From positions 839,241 to 903,240 of the forward strand of contig NZ_LR130785.1 of the NCBI RefSeq assembly GCF_900626135.1: 64,000 bases of DNA, given 5' to 3'. Source of the DNA: Senegalia massiliensis (lineage in GTDB: Bacteria > Bacillota > Clostridia > Tissierellales > SIT17). A program made the position numbers and the translations under genes. The notes beneath the pieces are model-generated. The model was not told the origin of the DNA and did not search any database. It saw nothing but the letters and a program-made list of their open reading frames with translations. How positions within the stretch are numbered: the stretch's first letter is position 1; each line of letters opens with the position of its first letter. Shown here piece after piece: positions 33,967 to 42,860 of this stretch.

Positions 33967-34838
33967 TTAGACTTTAAAAATTCTATAAAACCTTTTTCAT
34001 ATGGATTTAATACAGCATTTTTTCTATAAACAACATAATATTCAGAAACCACATTGAAATCATCTACTTTTATATGTGTAAGTATCTTGTCTCTTAATTC
34101 TCTTTTTATAATTAATTCTGGTATAAAAGAAATACCTTTTCCAGATATTACTGAGGTTTTTATTGCTTCCATAGAATTTAATTCATAGATTATATTTAAA
34201 TCATCTGTAGTTATAGCTTTATTTTTTAAGCTATTAATTATATCTTTTCTTGCACCTGAACCTTTTTCTCTAAAAATAAGTGGTAGTTTTTTTAGCTCAT
34301 CAATAGTTATAGCTTTCTTTACTAATGGTAGGGAAGTAACTAAAAGCATATCATTTGAAGTTATTTTTTGATAAACTAAATTTTTATTATCTATTTTATT
34401 TTGAGCTATACCTAAATTAACTGTATTATTTAATACATTATCTATAACTTTTTTAGTATTTGATATTTCTAAGTTTATATCTATATCAGGATTTTCATGT
34501 TTATATATATAAATACTACATGGAAGAGCATATTCACCTATTGATTTGCAAGAACCTATAAATAATTTCTTTTTATGAGTTTTTAAATTTTCTAAATCTC
34601 TCTCCACATTATCTTGAAGAGAAAGAATAGTATTTGCATAATCAAAAACTATTTCACCTGCTTCAGTAAGGTTGACACCTCTATTACTTCTATTTAATAA
34701 ACTAACTTGTAATTCCTTTTCTAAAGATTGTATTTGCATACTAAGTCCTGGCTGAGTTAAATGAAGTATCTTTGCTGCTTTGGATATGCTATTAGCTTTT
34801 ACTGTTATATAAAAAGCTCTAAGATAATCAATATTCAT
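33948..34838 (-). CDS. LysR family transcriptional regulator
   Basis: 296 residues: HTH with LRAFYITVKANSISKAAKIL and LTQPGLSMQIQSLEKEL, then a periplasmic-binding-like effector domain (IGSCKSIGEYALPC, REKGSGARK). The latter segments are typical of the CysL/CysB-type branch that regulates sulfur or anion metabolism, which agrees with the neighbours. It is divergent from the GltD-like operon; a perfect inverted repeat in the shared 183-bp region is the likely operator. Confidence 0.88.
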   Translation of the reverse strand: MNIDYLRAFYITVKANSISKAAKILHLTQPGLSMQIQSLEKELQVSLLNRSNRGVNLTEAGEIVFDYANTILSLQDNVERDLENLKTHKKKLFIGSCKSIGEYALPCSIYIYKHENPDIDINLEISNTKKVIDNVLNNTVNLGIAQNKIDNKNLVYQKITSNDMLLVTSLPLVKKAITIDELKKLPLIFREKGSGARKDIINSLKNKAITTDDLNIIYELNSMEAIKTSVISGKGISFIPELIIKRELRDKILTHIKVDDFNVVSEYYVVYRKNAVLNPYEKGFIEFLKSKKRGFC

Positions 34839-34887
34839 AAATACTCTCCTTCATTGTTACGGATTTAACATAAATTTATATTATGTA

Positions 34888-34909
34888 TTATAATAGATTC
34901 TTATTATAA
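34888..34909. promoter_or_regulatory. Inverted repeat, probable LysR operator
   Basis: TTATAATA-GATTCT-TATTATAA, perfect 8-bp arms with 6-bp spacer, in the divergent intergenic region 50 bp upstream of the lysR-type gene. It contains the T-N11-A pattern expected for LysR proteins. Confidence 0.5.
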
Positions 34910-35021
34910 AAAAAGAAATCCTTATAGTATAATAATATTGAGATTAAATTAACAATCATTTAATTAATCTGTATTTATTATTATATCATATAGTAATAGT
35001 CAATATAAAGGGGGTAATTTT

Positions 35022-36845
35022 GTGAGTAAATTTACTTATCCACAAGAAGTGTTAGATAAGATGAAAGATATTGTTGATAATTGTATGGGAGAAGAAACTG
35101 CTTATTGTGAAGCTACTTGTCCTATGCATACAGATGTAAAAGGTTATGTGAATTTGATAGCTGAAGAAAAATATGAAGATGCAATAAAACTTATAAGAGA
35201 AAAATTATTTTTACCTGCTTCATTAGGTCGTGTTTGTGCTCATCCTTGTGAAGAAAACTGTAAGCGTGAAACAGAATATAGACAGCCAATGTCAATAGCA
35301 GCACTTAAAAGATTTGTTGCTGACAATTTTGACAAAGAAGAAATATGGAATTTAGATAAAAAATCATATACAAATAAAAATATAGCAGTAATTGGTGCAG
35401 GACCAGCAGGAGCACAAGCTGCACTTGATTTAGCCATGAAAGGTAACAAAGTAACAGTATACGATAGATTACCTGTGTATGGTGGAATGATGAGAGTAGG
35501 AATTCCAGAATATAGATTACCTAGAAATATAATAGATTTTGAATATAGTTTCCTAGAAAAGCTTGGCGTAGAATTTAAAATGAATACTGAAATAGGAAAG
35601 GATATATTATTTGATGAAATTCAAAGTAAATTTGATGGAATAATTATAGCAGTAGGGGCTCATAAAGGTGTAGTAATTCCTGTAGAAGGTCATGATAAAA
35701 AGGGAGTATTAGATGCAGTTAATTTTTTAAGAGATGTTAGCCTAGACAAAGAAAATACTAAAATAGGAAAGAAAGTAGCAGTTATAGGTGGAGGTAATGT
35801 TGCAATTGATGTTGCAAGATCTGCAAGACGTATAGGTGCAGAAGAAGTTCATTTAATTTGCTTAGAAGAAAAGCTTAATATGCCAGCTCATGATTGGGAA
35901 GTAAGGGAAGCTGAGGAAGAGGGAGTAAATGTTTTTGCAGGGTATGGTCCTGAAAAAATAATAGATGAAAATGGTAAAGTTACTGGTTTTGAAATAAAAA
36001 AATGCACTTCTATATTTGATAATGAAGGAAATTTCAATCCTCAATTTGATGAAAATAACAAAGTGATTTTAGATGTAGATAATGTAGTATTTGCTGTAGG
36101 TCAAGCAGTAGATAATAGTTTCGTAAAGGGTAAATTAGAAACTAAAAGAGGGGGACGTTTTAAAGTAGATCCTACAACATTACAATCGGAGATAGAAAAT
36201 GTCTTTGTTGCAGGAGATGCAAGTGGTGGTTCAGTTATAGCGATTGAAGCTATGGCAGAAGGAAGAAAAGCTGCTAAATCAATGATGAGATTATTTAATG
36301 GAGAAGATTTATATAAAGATAGAGAAAAAGAAGGGACATATGAAACAAAATTAGAAACAACAATAAAAGAAGGAACAGAAGATTTAAAAAGGGTATCTAC
36401 TACACAATTAAATCCAAATAAAAGAATAAATGACTTTAGCGAAGTTGATTTAGGATTTACAAAAGAGGAAGCTATAAAAGAAGCTTCAAGATGTCTTAAA
36501 TGTGAATGTAAACTTTGTATGAATGAATGTGTAATGCTAAATGATTATTGTGAATGTCCTAAGGATTTATTTGAAGGGATATTAGAAACAGGAGATATTG
36601 ATCCTATGATTCCTTATTCATGTAATATGTGTAGTCAATGTACTATAGCATGTCCTAAAGATTTTGAAATGAGTAGTAGATTTATGGATATGAGAAAGAC
36701 TATGATAAAGAAAAATAATGGTAAATCACCTATCAAAGGTCATAGTGCAATAGAAATGCATCAGCTTTTAGGTTTTTCTAAGATATTTAATACAGCAAAA
36801 CCTGCAAAAAAGCAAAACAATAAAACAGAGAAGGGGAGAAGTTAA
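35022..36845 (+). CDS. GltD-like NAD(P)H-dependent flavoprotein with N- and C-terminal Fe-S domains
   Basis: 607 residues. N-terminal Fer4_20-like region with cysteines in CEATCPMHTDV and RVCAHPCEENCKRE; FAD-binding VIGAGPAGAQAA about 125-136; YGGMMRVGIPEYRLP (GltD hallmark); NAD(P)-binding VIGGGNVAIDVARSARRIGA; FVAGDASGGSV near the end of the flavoprotein part. The C-terminal 130 residues add further Cys motifs (CLKCECKLCMNEC; CNMCSQCTIACPKD), a [4Fe-4S] domain of HdrC type. Start GTG 35022 after GGGGG. Together with the next gene it looks like an NAD(P)H:heterodisulfide-reductase-like electron-transfer unit. First gene of a four-gene rightward operon. Confidence 0.85.
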   Translation: MSKFTYPQEVLDKMKDIVDNCMGEETAYCEATCPMHTDVKGYVNLIAEEKYEDAIKLIREKLFLPASLGRVCAHPCEENCKRETEYRQPMSIAALKRFVADNFDKEEIWNLDKKSYTNKNIAVIGAGPAGAQAALDLAMKGNKVTVYDRLPVYGGMMRVGIPEYRLPRNIIDFEYSFLEKLGVEFKMNTEIGKDILFDEIQSKFDGIIIAVGAHKGVVIPVEGHDKKGVLDAVNFLRDVSLDKENTKIGKKVAVIGGGNVAIDVARSARRIGAEEVHLICLEEKLNMPAHDWEVREAEEEGVNVFAGYGPEKIIDENGKVTGFEIKKCTSIFDNEGNFNPQFDENNKVILDVDNVVFAVGQAVDNSFVKGKLETKRGGRFKVDPTTLQSEIENVFVAGDASGGSVIAIEAMAEGRKAAKSMMRLFNGEDLYKDREKEGTYETKLETTIKEGTEDLKRVSTTQLNPNKRINDFSEVDLGFTKEEAIKEASRCLKCECKLCMNECVMLNDYCECPKDLFEGILETGDIDPMIPYSCNMCSQCTIACPKDFEMSSRFMDMRKTMIKKNNGKSPIKGHSAIEMHQLLGFSKIFNTAKPAKKQNNKTEKGRS

Positions 36846-36846
36846 T

Positions 36847-37617
36847 ATGTCACAAACTAAAAGAGTATTTATACCAGGATGTAGTTTGCCTTCTTATAAT
36901 CCTGATGCTGTAATGAATACATTAGAATTTTTACAAAATAAATTACCAGGAACAGGTGGAATACTTAAATGTTGCGGTAAGCCTACAAAAGCGCTTGGTC
37001 AAATGGATAAATTTAAAGAAAGATATGGAGATTTCCAATCAGAAATAGACAAATTAGGTGCAGAAGAAATAATTGTGGCATGTCAATCTTGCTATCTTAC
37101 AATGTCTGCGAATAGTCCAAATCAAACAGTAAAATCACTTTGGGCAATATTTCCAGAATTAGGTCTACCTGAAGGAACAAAAGGAAAAGGAAAAAAGAGT
37201 GATATAACTTTTGCAATACATGATTCTTGCTCAACAAGAAATAGAAAAGATATCCATGATGGAATAAGATGGATAATGAATGAACTTGGATATAAGACTG
37301 AAGAACCTCCTCATACAAGAGAAAATACTAAATGTTGTGGATTTGGAGGAATGATAGTTCCAGCAAATCCAGATTTAGCTCAGAGAGTTATGAATAAGAG
37401 AACAGAAGAGGTAGAATCAGATTATATGGTAACTTATTGTGCAGCATGTAGAGAATCAATGGTTAAAGGTGGCAAAAAAGCAGTTCATATATTAGATTTA
37501 ATATTTGGAGATGTTTATGATTCAAATACAGAATTTCCAGGTTTACCATCAAGTCCAATAACAAGTTGGGCTAATAGATATAAATCTAAGTCAAATATTA
37601 AAAAAGTTTTAAAATAA
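36847..37617 (+). CDS. HdrB-like (CCG-domain) Fe-S protein
   Basis: 256 residues with two CCG domains: PGCSLPSYNPDAV, KCCGKP and ACQSCYLTM in the first; DSCSTRN, KCCGFGG and YCAACRESM in the second. This is the cysteine set of heterodisulfide reductase subunit B, which binds the noncubane [4Fe-4S] catalytic clusters for disulfide reduction. The gene follows the GltD-like gene by 1 bp, suggesting a complex with its HdrC-like C-terminus. The disulfide or other substrate is unknown. Confidence 0.83.
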   Translation: MSQTKRVFIPGCSLPSYNPDAVMNTLEFLQNKLPGTGGILKCCGKPTKALGQMDKFKERYGDFQSEIDKLGAEEIIVACQSCYLTMSANSPNQTVKSLWAIFPELGLPEGTKGKGKKSDITFAIHDSCSTRNRKDIHDGIRWIMNELGYKTEEPPHTRENTKCCGFGGMIVPANPDLAQRVMNKRTEEVESDYMVTYCAACRESMVKGGKKAVHILDLIFGDVYDSNTEFPGLPSSPITSWANRYKSKSNIKKVLK

Positions 37618-37644
37618 AAAATAAAAATAGGGGTGAATTGTAAA

Positions 37645-38619
37645 ATGAAAAAAATATTATCGTTATTATTAGTATTATTTTTATCAATATCAATAGTAGG
37701 ATGTAATAAAGCAGAAGTTAAAACAGATGCTGAGCTTGAAAATCAACAATCTAAGTATGAAGAATACACAAATAAAGATATAATAATCAGCGCAATTGAT
37801 GCAAAAGATATTATAGATAATGAAGAAAATGTAGCAATATTAGATATTAGACCATCAACTAAATATTTAATTGGTCATATTGAAGGAGCAGTAAATGTAT
37901 GGAGACCGGATTATTCTGCTTCAGAAGATGATTATGGCTTTGGTGGAATGAGAGCCGACAAAGAAAAAATGGAAGAATTTTTAGGAAAAAATGGAATGGA
38001 TAATGAAACTCTTATTCTTCTTTATGATGAAAGTGGAGAGTATGATGCAGCTAGATTATGGTGGCAATTAGATATGTATGGCCATGACAATGTAAAATTA
38101 ATAGATGGTGGAATACATGGATGGCAAGCAGCTGATTTAGAAACTACAACATCTAGGCCTGATGTAGAAGTAAAAGAATATAAATTTGAAGGTGAAGTTG
38201 ATGAGTCAAAACTTGCAACAGTAGAAGATGTAAAGGCGGCTATTGAAGATGAAAATGTTGTCATATTAGATACAAGATCTATAGAAGAAGCAACAGGAGA
38301 AGATTTGAAAAAAGGTGCATTTAGAAAAGGTAGAATACCTGAAGGAACTTGGGTTGAATATAAGGAAGCTTTAAATACTGGTGATGGTGCAGATATGACT
38401 TTCAAACGTGTAGAAGAACTTAAAAAGATTTATGAAGATGCTGGAATAACTAAAGACAAAACTATAATACCTTATTGTCAATCAGGAGTTCGTTCAGCGC
38501 ATACAACATTTGTTTTAACTCAATTATTAGGATATGAAAATGTAAAAAATTATGATGGTTCTTGGATAGAGTGGAGTTATATTGAAGAGCTACCAATTGA
38601 AACTGGTGAATTACAATAA
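37645..38619 (+). CDS. Double-rhodanese sulfurtransferase lipoprotein (YnjE/SseA-like)
   Basis: 324 residues. Signal peptide with lipobox IVGC (Cys at ~20), so extracytoplasmic and lipid-anchored. Two rhodanese domains: the first (IDAKDIIDNEENVAILDIR ... LYDESGEYDA) has Asp instead of the active Cys and is inactive; the second ends in PYCQSGVRS, an intact catalytic Cys loop. E. coli ynjE, a two-/three-domain exported rhodanese, sits next to ynjBCD; the same partnership appears here. ATG 37645 is used because GTG 37633 is part of the GGGGTG site. Likely transfers sulfane sulfur outside the cell. Confidence 0.85.
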   Translation: MKKILSLLLVLFLSISIVGCNKAEVKTDAELENQQSKYEEYTNKDIIISAIDAKDIIDNEENVAILDIRPSTKYLIGHIEGAVNVWRPDYSASEDDYGFGGMRADKEKMEEFLGKNGMDNETLILLYDESGEYDAARLWWQLDMYGHDNVKLIDGGIHGWQAADLETTTSRPDVEVKEYKFEGEVDESKLATVEDVKAAIEDENVVILDTRSIEEATGEDLKKGAFRKGRIPEGTWVEYKEALNTGDGADMTFKRVEELKKIYEDAGITKDKTIIPYCQSGVRSAHTTFVLTQLLGYENVKNYDGSWIEWSYIEELPIETGELQ

Positions 38620-38642
38620 ATTAATTTTAGAGGAGGTTTAAT

Positions 38643-39353
38643 ATGACTGTGGCAAATAAAAAGACTGCTACTAAAAAATCTGATGTATTGAAACTTATAG
38701 CAGTAGTAGCAATTATAGGTATAGTGTTTTTTATAGCATATAAAATGGGTTTAGTAGATAAATTAAAAGATGTAAAAGCAATGCAAGAATTTTTTAATTC
38801 ATTTGGAATTTTAGGATATATTGTATTTATAGGAGTATTTATAGCATCTTGTGTATTCATGCTACCAGGATCCATGCTTACAATAGTAGGTGGTATGGCT
38901 TTTGGTCCAATATTAGGAGGTGTAGTTTCACTTATAGGTGCAACACTTGGAGCAACAGCAGCATTTTTAGTATCTAAATATGTTGCAAGAGGTATGATTG
39001 AAAGCAAAATAGGTCAAAATGAAATGTTTAAAAAGATTGATGATGGAGTTGAAAAGAATGGAACATCTTTTCTTATACTAACTCGTTTAGTACCAGTATT
39101 TCCATTTTCATTCCAAAATTATGCATATGGTTTAACTAAGATAAAATTAAGTACTTATTTCTTATTTACACTTATATGTATGGCACCAGGAGCATTTATA
39201 TATGCATATATGGCAGGAGAAATAGTTAAAAATGGTTTTTCAACTAAATTGCTAATTCAATTTGCTGCAGCAGGTATAATATTATTTTTATTATCACTTA
39301 TACCTAAATATATAGCTAAGAAAAAAGGAATTAATATGGATGATTTAAAATAA
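38643..39353 (+). CDS. TVP38/TMEM64 family membrane protein (YdjX/YdjZ-like)
   Basis: 236 residues, five to six helices. FGILGYIVFIGVFIASCVFMLPG, GGMAFGPILGGVVSLIGATLGAT and LTRLVPVFPFSFQNYAYGL (described by these core words) are the VTT/DedA-like domain blocks of the TVP38 family. E. coli ydjX and ydjZ lie in the same cluster as ynjABCD-ynjE, mirroring this neighbourhood. Transport or lipid-scrambling role is not settled. AGAGGAGG site; last gene before the terminator. Confidence 0.88.
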   Translation: MTVANKKTATKKSDVLKLIAVVAIIGIVFFIAYKMGLVDKLKDVKAMQEFFNSFGILGYIVFIGVFIASCVFMLPGSMLTIVGGMAFGPILGGVVSLIGATLGATAAFLVSKYVARGMIESKIGQNEMFKKIDDGVEKNGTSFLILTRLVPVFPFSFQNYAYGLTKIKLSTYFLFTLICMAPGAFIYAYMAGEIVKNGFSTKLLIQFAAAGIILFLLSLIPKYIAKKKGINMDDLK

Positions 39354-39357
39354 ATAT

Positions 39358-39394
39358 AAAAAATAGTCGACTATTCAATAGTCGACTATTTTTT
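39358..39394. terminator. Bidirectional terminator
   Basis: AAATAGTCGACTATT-C-AATAGTCGACTATTT, 15-bp arms, flanked by A and T runs, between the TVP38 gene and the convergent helicase gene. Each arm is itself nearly palindromic around GTCGAC. Confidence 0.75.
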
Positions 39395-42300
39395 ATATTC
39401 CAAATATATCTCTTAATTCTTGTTCTGTCATTTTTGACACCATCTTTTCACCTGGTTTTATAACTGAATCTACAATTTTTTTCTTTTTTTCTTGAAGCTC
39501 ATATATTTTTTCTTCAATGGTTCCTTTAGTTATAAGGTTCATTACATGAACAGTATTTTTTTGACCAATTCTATGTGCTCTATCTGTAGCTTGATTTTCT
39601 ACTGCAGGATTCCACCAAGGATCAAAGTGAATAACAGTATCTGCACCAGTGAGATTAAGTCCTGTTCCACCTGCACGAAGTGAAATCAAAAATACTTCTC
39701 CTTCTCCATCATTGAATTCTTTTACTAATTCTCTTCGTTCTTCTGATTTTGTACTTCCGTCTAAATATTTGTACTTTATATTTTTAGATTTCAATAATTT
39801 TTTTATAATAGATAGCATTGATGTAAATTGAGAGAATAGAAGTATTCTATGATTACTTTCTAAAGCATCATCTAGTATTTCTTCCAGCAATTTTAATTTT
39901 CCACTTGATCCATTATAATTTTCTATAAAAGTATTAGGATGACAACAAATTTGTCTAAGGCGTGTAAGTCCTGCTAATATTTTCATTTGTGACTTATTAA
40001 ATCCTTTTTCAGCTATACTTGATTTGATTTCACCTTTAATTTCATTTAGAAAACTAAGATATACTTTCTTTTGGTCATTTGTAAGTTCTGCTGTTATTTT
40101 GTGTTCTATTTTTTCAGGTAATTCTTTTAATACATCTTTTTTTAATCGTCTAAGAATAAATGGAGTAATATATTTTTTTAAGGTATATAAAGCTTCATTA
40201 TTATCATTTTTTATTATAGGTTTTTCAAATTTTTTCATGAATTTATTGTGACTAAATAGATATCCTGGCATTATAAAATCAAAAATAGACCATAATTCAG
40301 TAAGTGAATTTTCAATTGGTGTTCCTGTTAGAGCAAAATTATTTTCTGAATTTATCATTTTTACTGATTTTGCATTTTGAGAAGTTGGATTCTTTATATG
40401 CTGAGCTTCATCTAAAATACAATATCTAAAATTAAAATCACTATATAATTCGGAGTCACGTCTTATTAAAGGATAAGAAGTGATTATTAAATCATATTCA
40501 TTTATTTGTTTTATCATTTCTTTTCGTGAGTTTTTATCTCCTGAAATTACAAGAGTATTTAAATCTTTTGCAAATTTATTTTTTTCATCTTCCCAATTAT
40601 ATACAAGGGAGGTAGGAACAATTATTAGTGAAGGCTTAGAGCCTTTTTCTTTTTTCTCGCTTAATAGAAATGATAATACTTGAAGGGTTTTTCCAAGTCC
40701 CATATCATCAGCAAGTATTCCACCTAGGGAATATGTTGATAATGTTTTTAGCCATTTAAATCCAACCATTTGATAATTTCTAAGGATATTTGTCAAGTGC
40801 TTAGGAGCTGAAAACTCCATATCTTTTGGTTCTTTTATATTTTGGACAAGTTGTTTAAATGCTAAATTTCTATTAATATAATTAAATTCTCCTTGAAACT
40901 CATTATCCAAATAAAGTGAATTGAATTTTGGAATTTCAATTATAGAGTCGTTGAAATTATCTAAATCTAAATCAAGATTATCTATAATATTTGACATATG
41001 ATTAAGGTTATTCATATTAAGAGGTAAAAATGAACCATCCTTTAATCTATAGTATTTTTTATTTTTCTTTATTGAATTAAATATTTCTCTTAGTTCATCA
41101 TCATTTACTCCATCAATTTCAAAGCTGAACTCTAACATGTCTGTTTTTTCATTTAATCTAATACCTCCAGAAAAAGCAGAAGAGGTTTTTAATTCTATAT
41201 TTTTAAAACTATTAGAATAATAAACATCAGCTTGCTTTTGTAATTTAGGAAGCATATTATTTAAAAAGTTATATATATCTTCTTCATCGTCTAAATAAAT
41301 ATTATTGTCTTTATTTACTTTAAAATTTGCATTTTCAAATATATTTAGTATTTCATTTTCATTTTCGATATCTCTTAAAAGTATTCTTTCATCATTTTGT
41401 AAATCTCGTTTTTCTTTAGAAAAAGGTTCTATTGTTGTATTTCCATATATTAGTTTTACATTAGCTATAATATTATCATTTTCGTTATCCAGATATACTT
41501 CTTTTATTAAATCAGGATTATAAATAGATGATTTTACTTTTTCATCAATATTTATATTACCTATTTTTTTAATAGAAGGATAAATTTCAGAAATAAAATC
41601 TTCCCTATATTCTTTTGGTATTTTTATAGAGGTTTCTATATTTTTACTTAAGTGATTATATATAGGTATTAAGTTTTTCCTTTGTTTTTCTGATATATTT
41701 AATATAGATTTATTTGAAAAAAAGTAGTTACCATTTTGATCTAAAGGTACAAGCAGACCATTATAATCCATTTCTAAAGATAAATCTTTTTCCGAATCTT
41801 TAAGTGAAAAATTTAAATTTATATCGTCATCTTTAACTTCTATATTTTCATAATAATTGTGATATATTCTTGCATTTAATTTTCTTTGTTTCATCATAGA
41901 AAAAAATCTTTTAAGGGTATTTGGAGTCAATATGACATTTTTTCCCTTAAATAAACTACCACTACCATATGAAGAATATTCATTTATATAGCTTTCATTA
42001 TCATATATTTCTTTTAACATATCTATTATAGGTTGATCTTCTTCTTTAAATTTATGAATTTTAGGTTCAAAAGTAAAATTTTTTCCATAGACCATTGGTT
42101 CATTATGTTCTATATGTTGGAAAAGTGCCTTTATACTTTTAACTACATATAGTTTATCTTCGCCTATTCTTAAATTTAAAGTAGATGCATTTTTATATCC
42201 ATCCCTTCCCTGTGGGTAAAATTCATAATTATATTCAATATTTATAGGGATTTTAGAATCAGAATTAAATCTATAATTATCTAGTAATTTTTGAATTTGT

Positions 42301-42629
42301 TCATTATTTCGCTTTTCCTTTGAGTCAAAAGTTCCAATACTATCTTTATGCATTATATCTAACAATGTTGCACTAATATGTTTGCAATAGCCCCAATATT
42401 CTCTATAAGCAGGGCAATTACATTCTGCATGTTGTAACTGTCCATTTCTATCAAAATTTAGATCTACATTATAGTTTTTAGTACCTTCTACAATGGCAGA
42501 AAAGGCATATTTATTTTTATAATATAATAAATTTTTAACATAGTTATTTTTATAATAATTTATACTCTTTTTAAATGTTCTATCATTTAAAGTAGATTTT
42601 TTTATGGATTCTTCAGTAATATTAAACAT
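39393..42629 (-). CDS. SNF2 family helicase with SWIM zinc finger
   Basis: 1078 residues. SWIM finger CNCPAYREYWGYCKH at about 70-84; a long bacterial SNF2-associated region (about 100-600); then the SWI2/SNF2 ATPase: ADDMGLGKT (motif I), LDEAQHIKNP (II), LTGTPIENS (III), SLRAGGTGLNLTGADTV (V), ATDRAHRIGQ (VI). A full-length, intact member of the bacterial SWIM-SNF2 family, thought to act on nucleoprotein complexes or RNA polymerase; precise role unknown. ATG 42629 after AAGGGTG. Monocistronic. Confidence 0.92.
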   Translation of the reverse strand: MFNITEESIKKSTLNDRTFKKSINYYKNNYVKNLLYYKNKYAFSAIVEGTKNYNVDLNFDRNGQLQHAECNCPAYREYWGYCKHISATLLDIMHKDSIGTFDSKEKRNNEQIQKLLDNYRFNSDSKIPINIEYNYEFYPQGRDGYKNASTLNLRIGEDKLYVVKSIKALFQHIEHNEPMVYGKNFTFEPKIHKFKEEDQPIIDMLKEIYDNESYINEYSSYGSGSLFKGKNVILTPNTLKRFFSMMKQRKLNARIYHNYYENIEVKDDDINLNFSLKDSEKDLSLEMDYNGLLVPLDQNGNYFFSNKSILNISEKQRKNLIPIYNHLSKNIETSIKIPKEYREDFISEIYPSIKKIGNINIDEKVKSSIYNPDLIKEVYLDNENDNIIANVKLIYGNTTIEPFSKEKRDLQNDERILLRDIENENEILNIFENANFKVNKDNNIYLDDEEDIYNFLNNMLPKLQKQADVYYSNSFKNIELKTSSAFSGGIRLNEKTDMLEFSFEIDGVNDDELREIFNSIKKNKKYYRLKDGSFLPLNMNNLNHMSNIIDNLDLDLDNFNDSIIEIPKFNSLYLDNEFQGEFNYINRNLAFKQLVQNIKEPKDMEFSAPKHLTNILRNYQMVGFKWLKTLSTYSLGGILADDMGLGKTLQVLSFLLSEKKEKGSKPSLIIVPTSLVYNWEDEKNKFAKDLNTLVISGDKNSRKEMIKQINEYDLIITSYPLIRRDSELYSDFNFRYCILDEAQHIKNPTSQNAKSVKMINSENNFALTGTPIENSLTELWSIFDFIMPGYLFSHNKFMKKFEKPIIKNDNNEALYTLKKYITPFILRRLKKDVLKELPEKIEHKITAELTNDQKKVYLSFLNEIKGEIKSSIAEKGFNKSQMKILAGLTRLRQICCHPNTFIENYNGSSGKLKLLEEILDDALESNHRILLFSQFTSMLSIIKKLLKSKNIKYKYLDGSTKSEERRELVKEFNDGEGEVFLISLRAGGTGLNLTGADTVIHFDPWWNPAVENQATDRAHRIGQKNTVHVMNLITKGTIEEKIYELQEKKKKIVDSVIKPGEKMVSKMTEQELRDIFGI

Positions 42630-42860
42630 CAAAACACCCTTATAAAATAATTTGATATTATATTATATCATATGAAGGATAATAAATGAAAAATAAGATT
42701 TAATTTTTTATTATAGTAAAATATGATAATCCATAGATAAAATCTATTAGTATTATGAGTAGTATTAAAAAATTTTATATTTAAAAATATTAATTATAAT
42801 ATAGTTAAAAGTATGCTATACTTTCTTTGGTTTAAAAATAAAAAAAATGGGGGTTTAAGT

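Noticed and set aside
35022-36845. Glutamate synthase small subunit (gltD)
   Set aside because: Has an extra C-terminal HdrC-like Fe-S domain and lies next to an HdrB-like gene, with no gltB; called GltD-like only.
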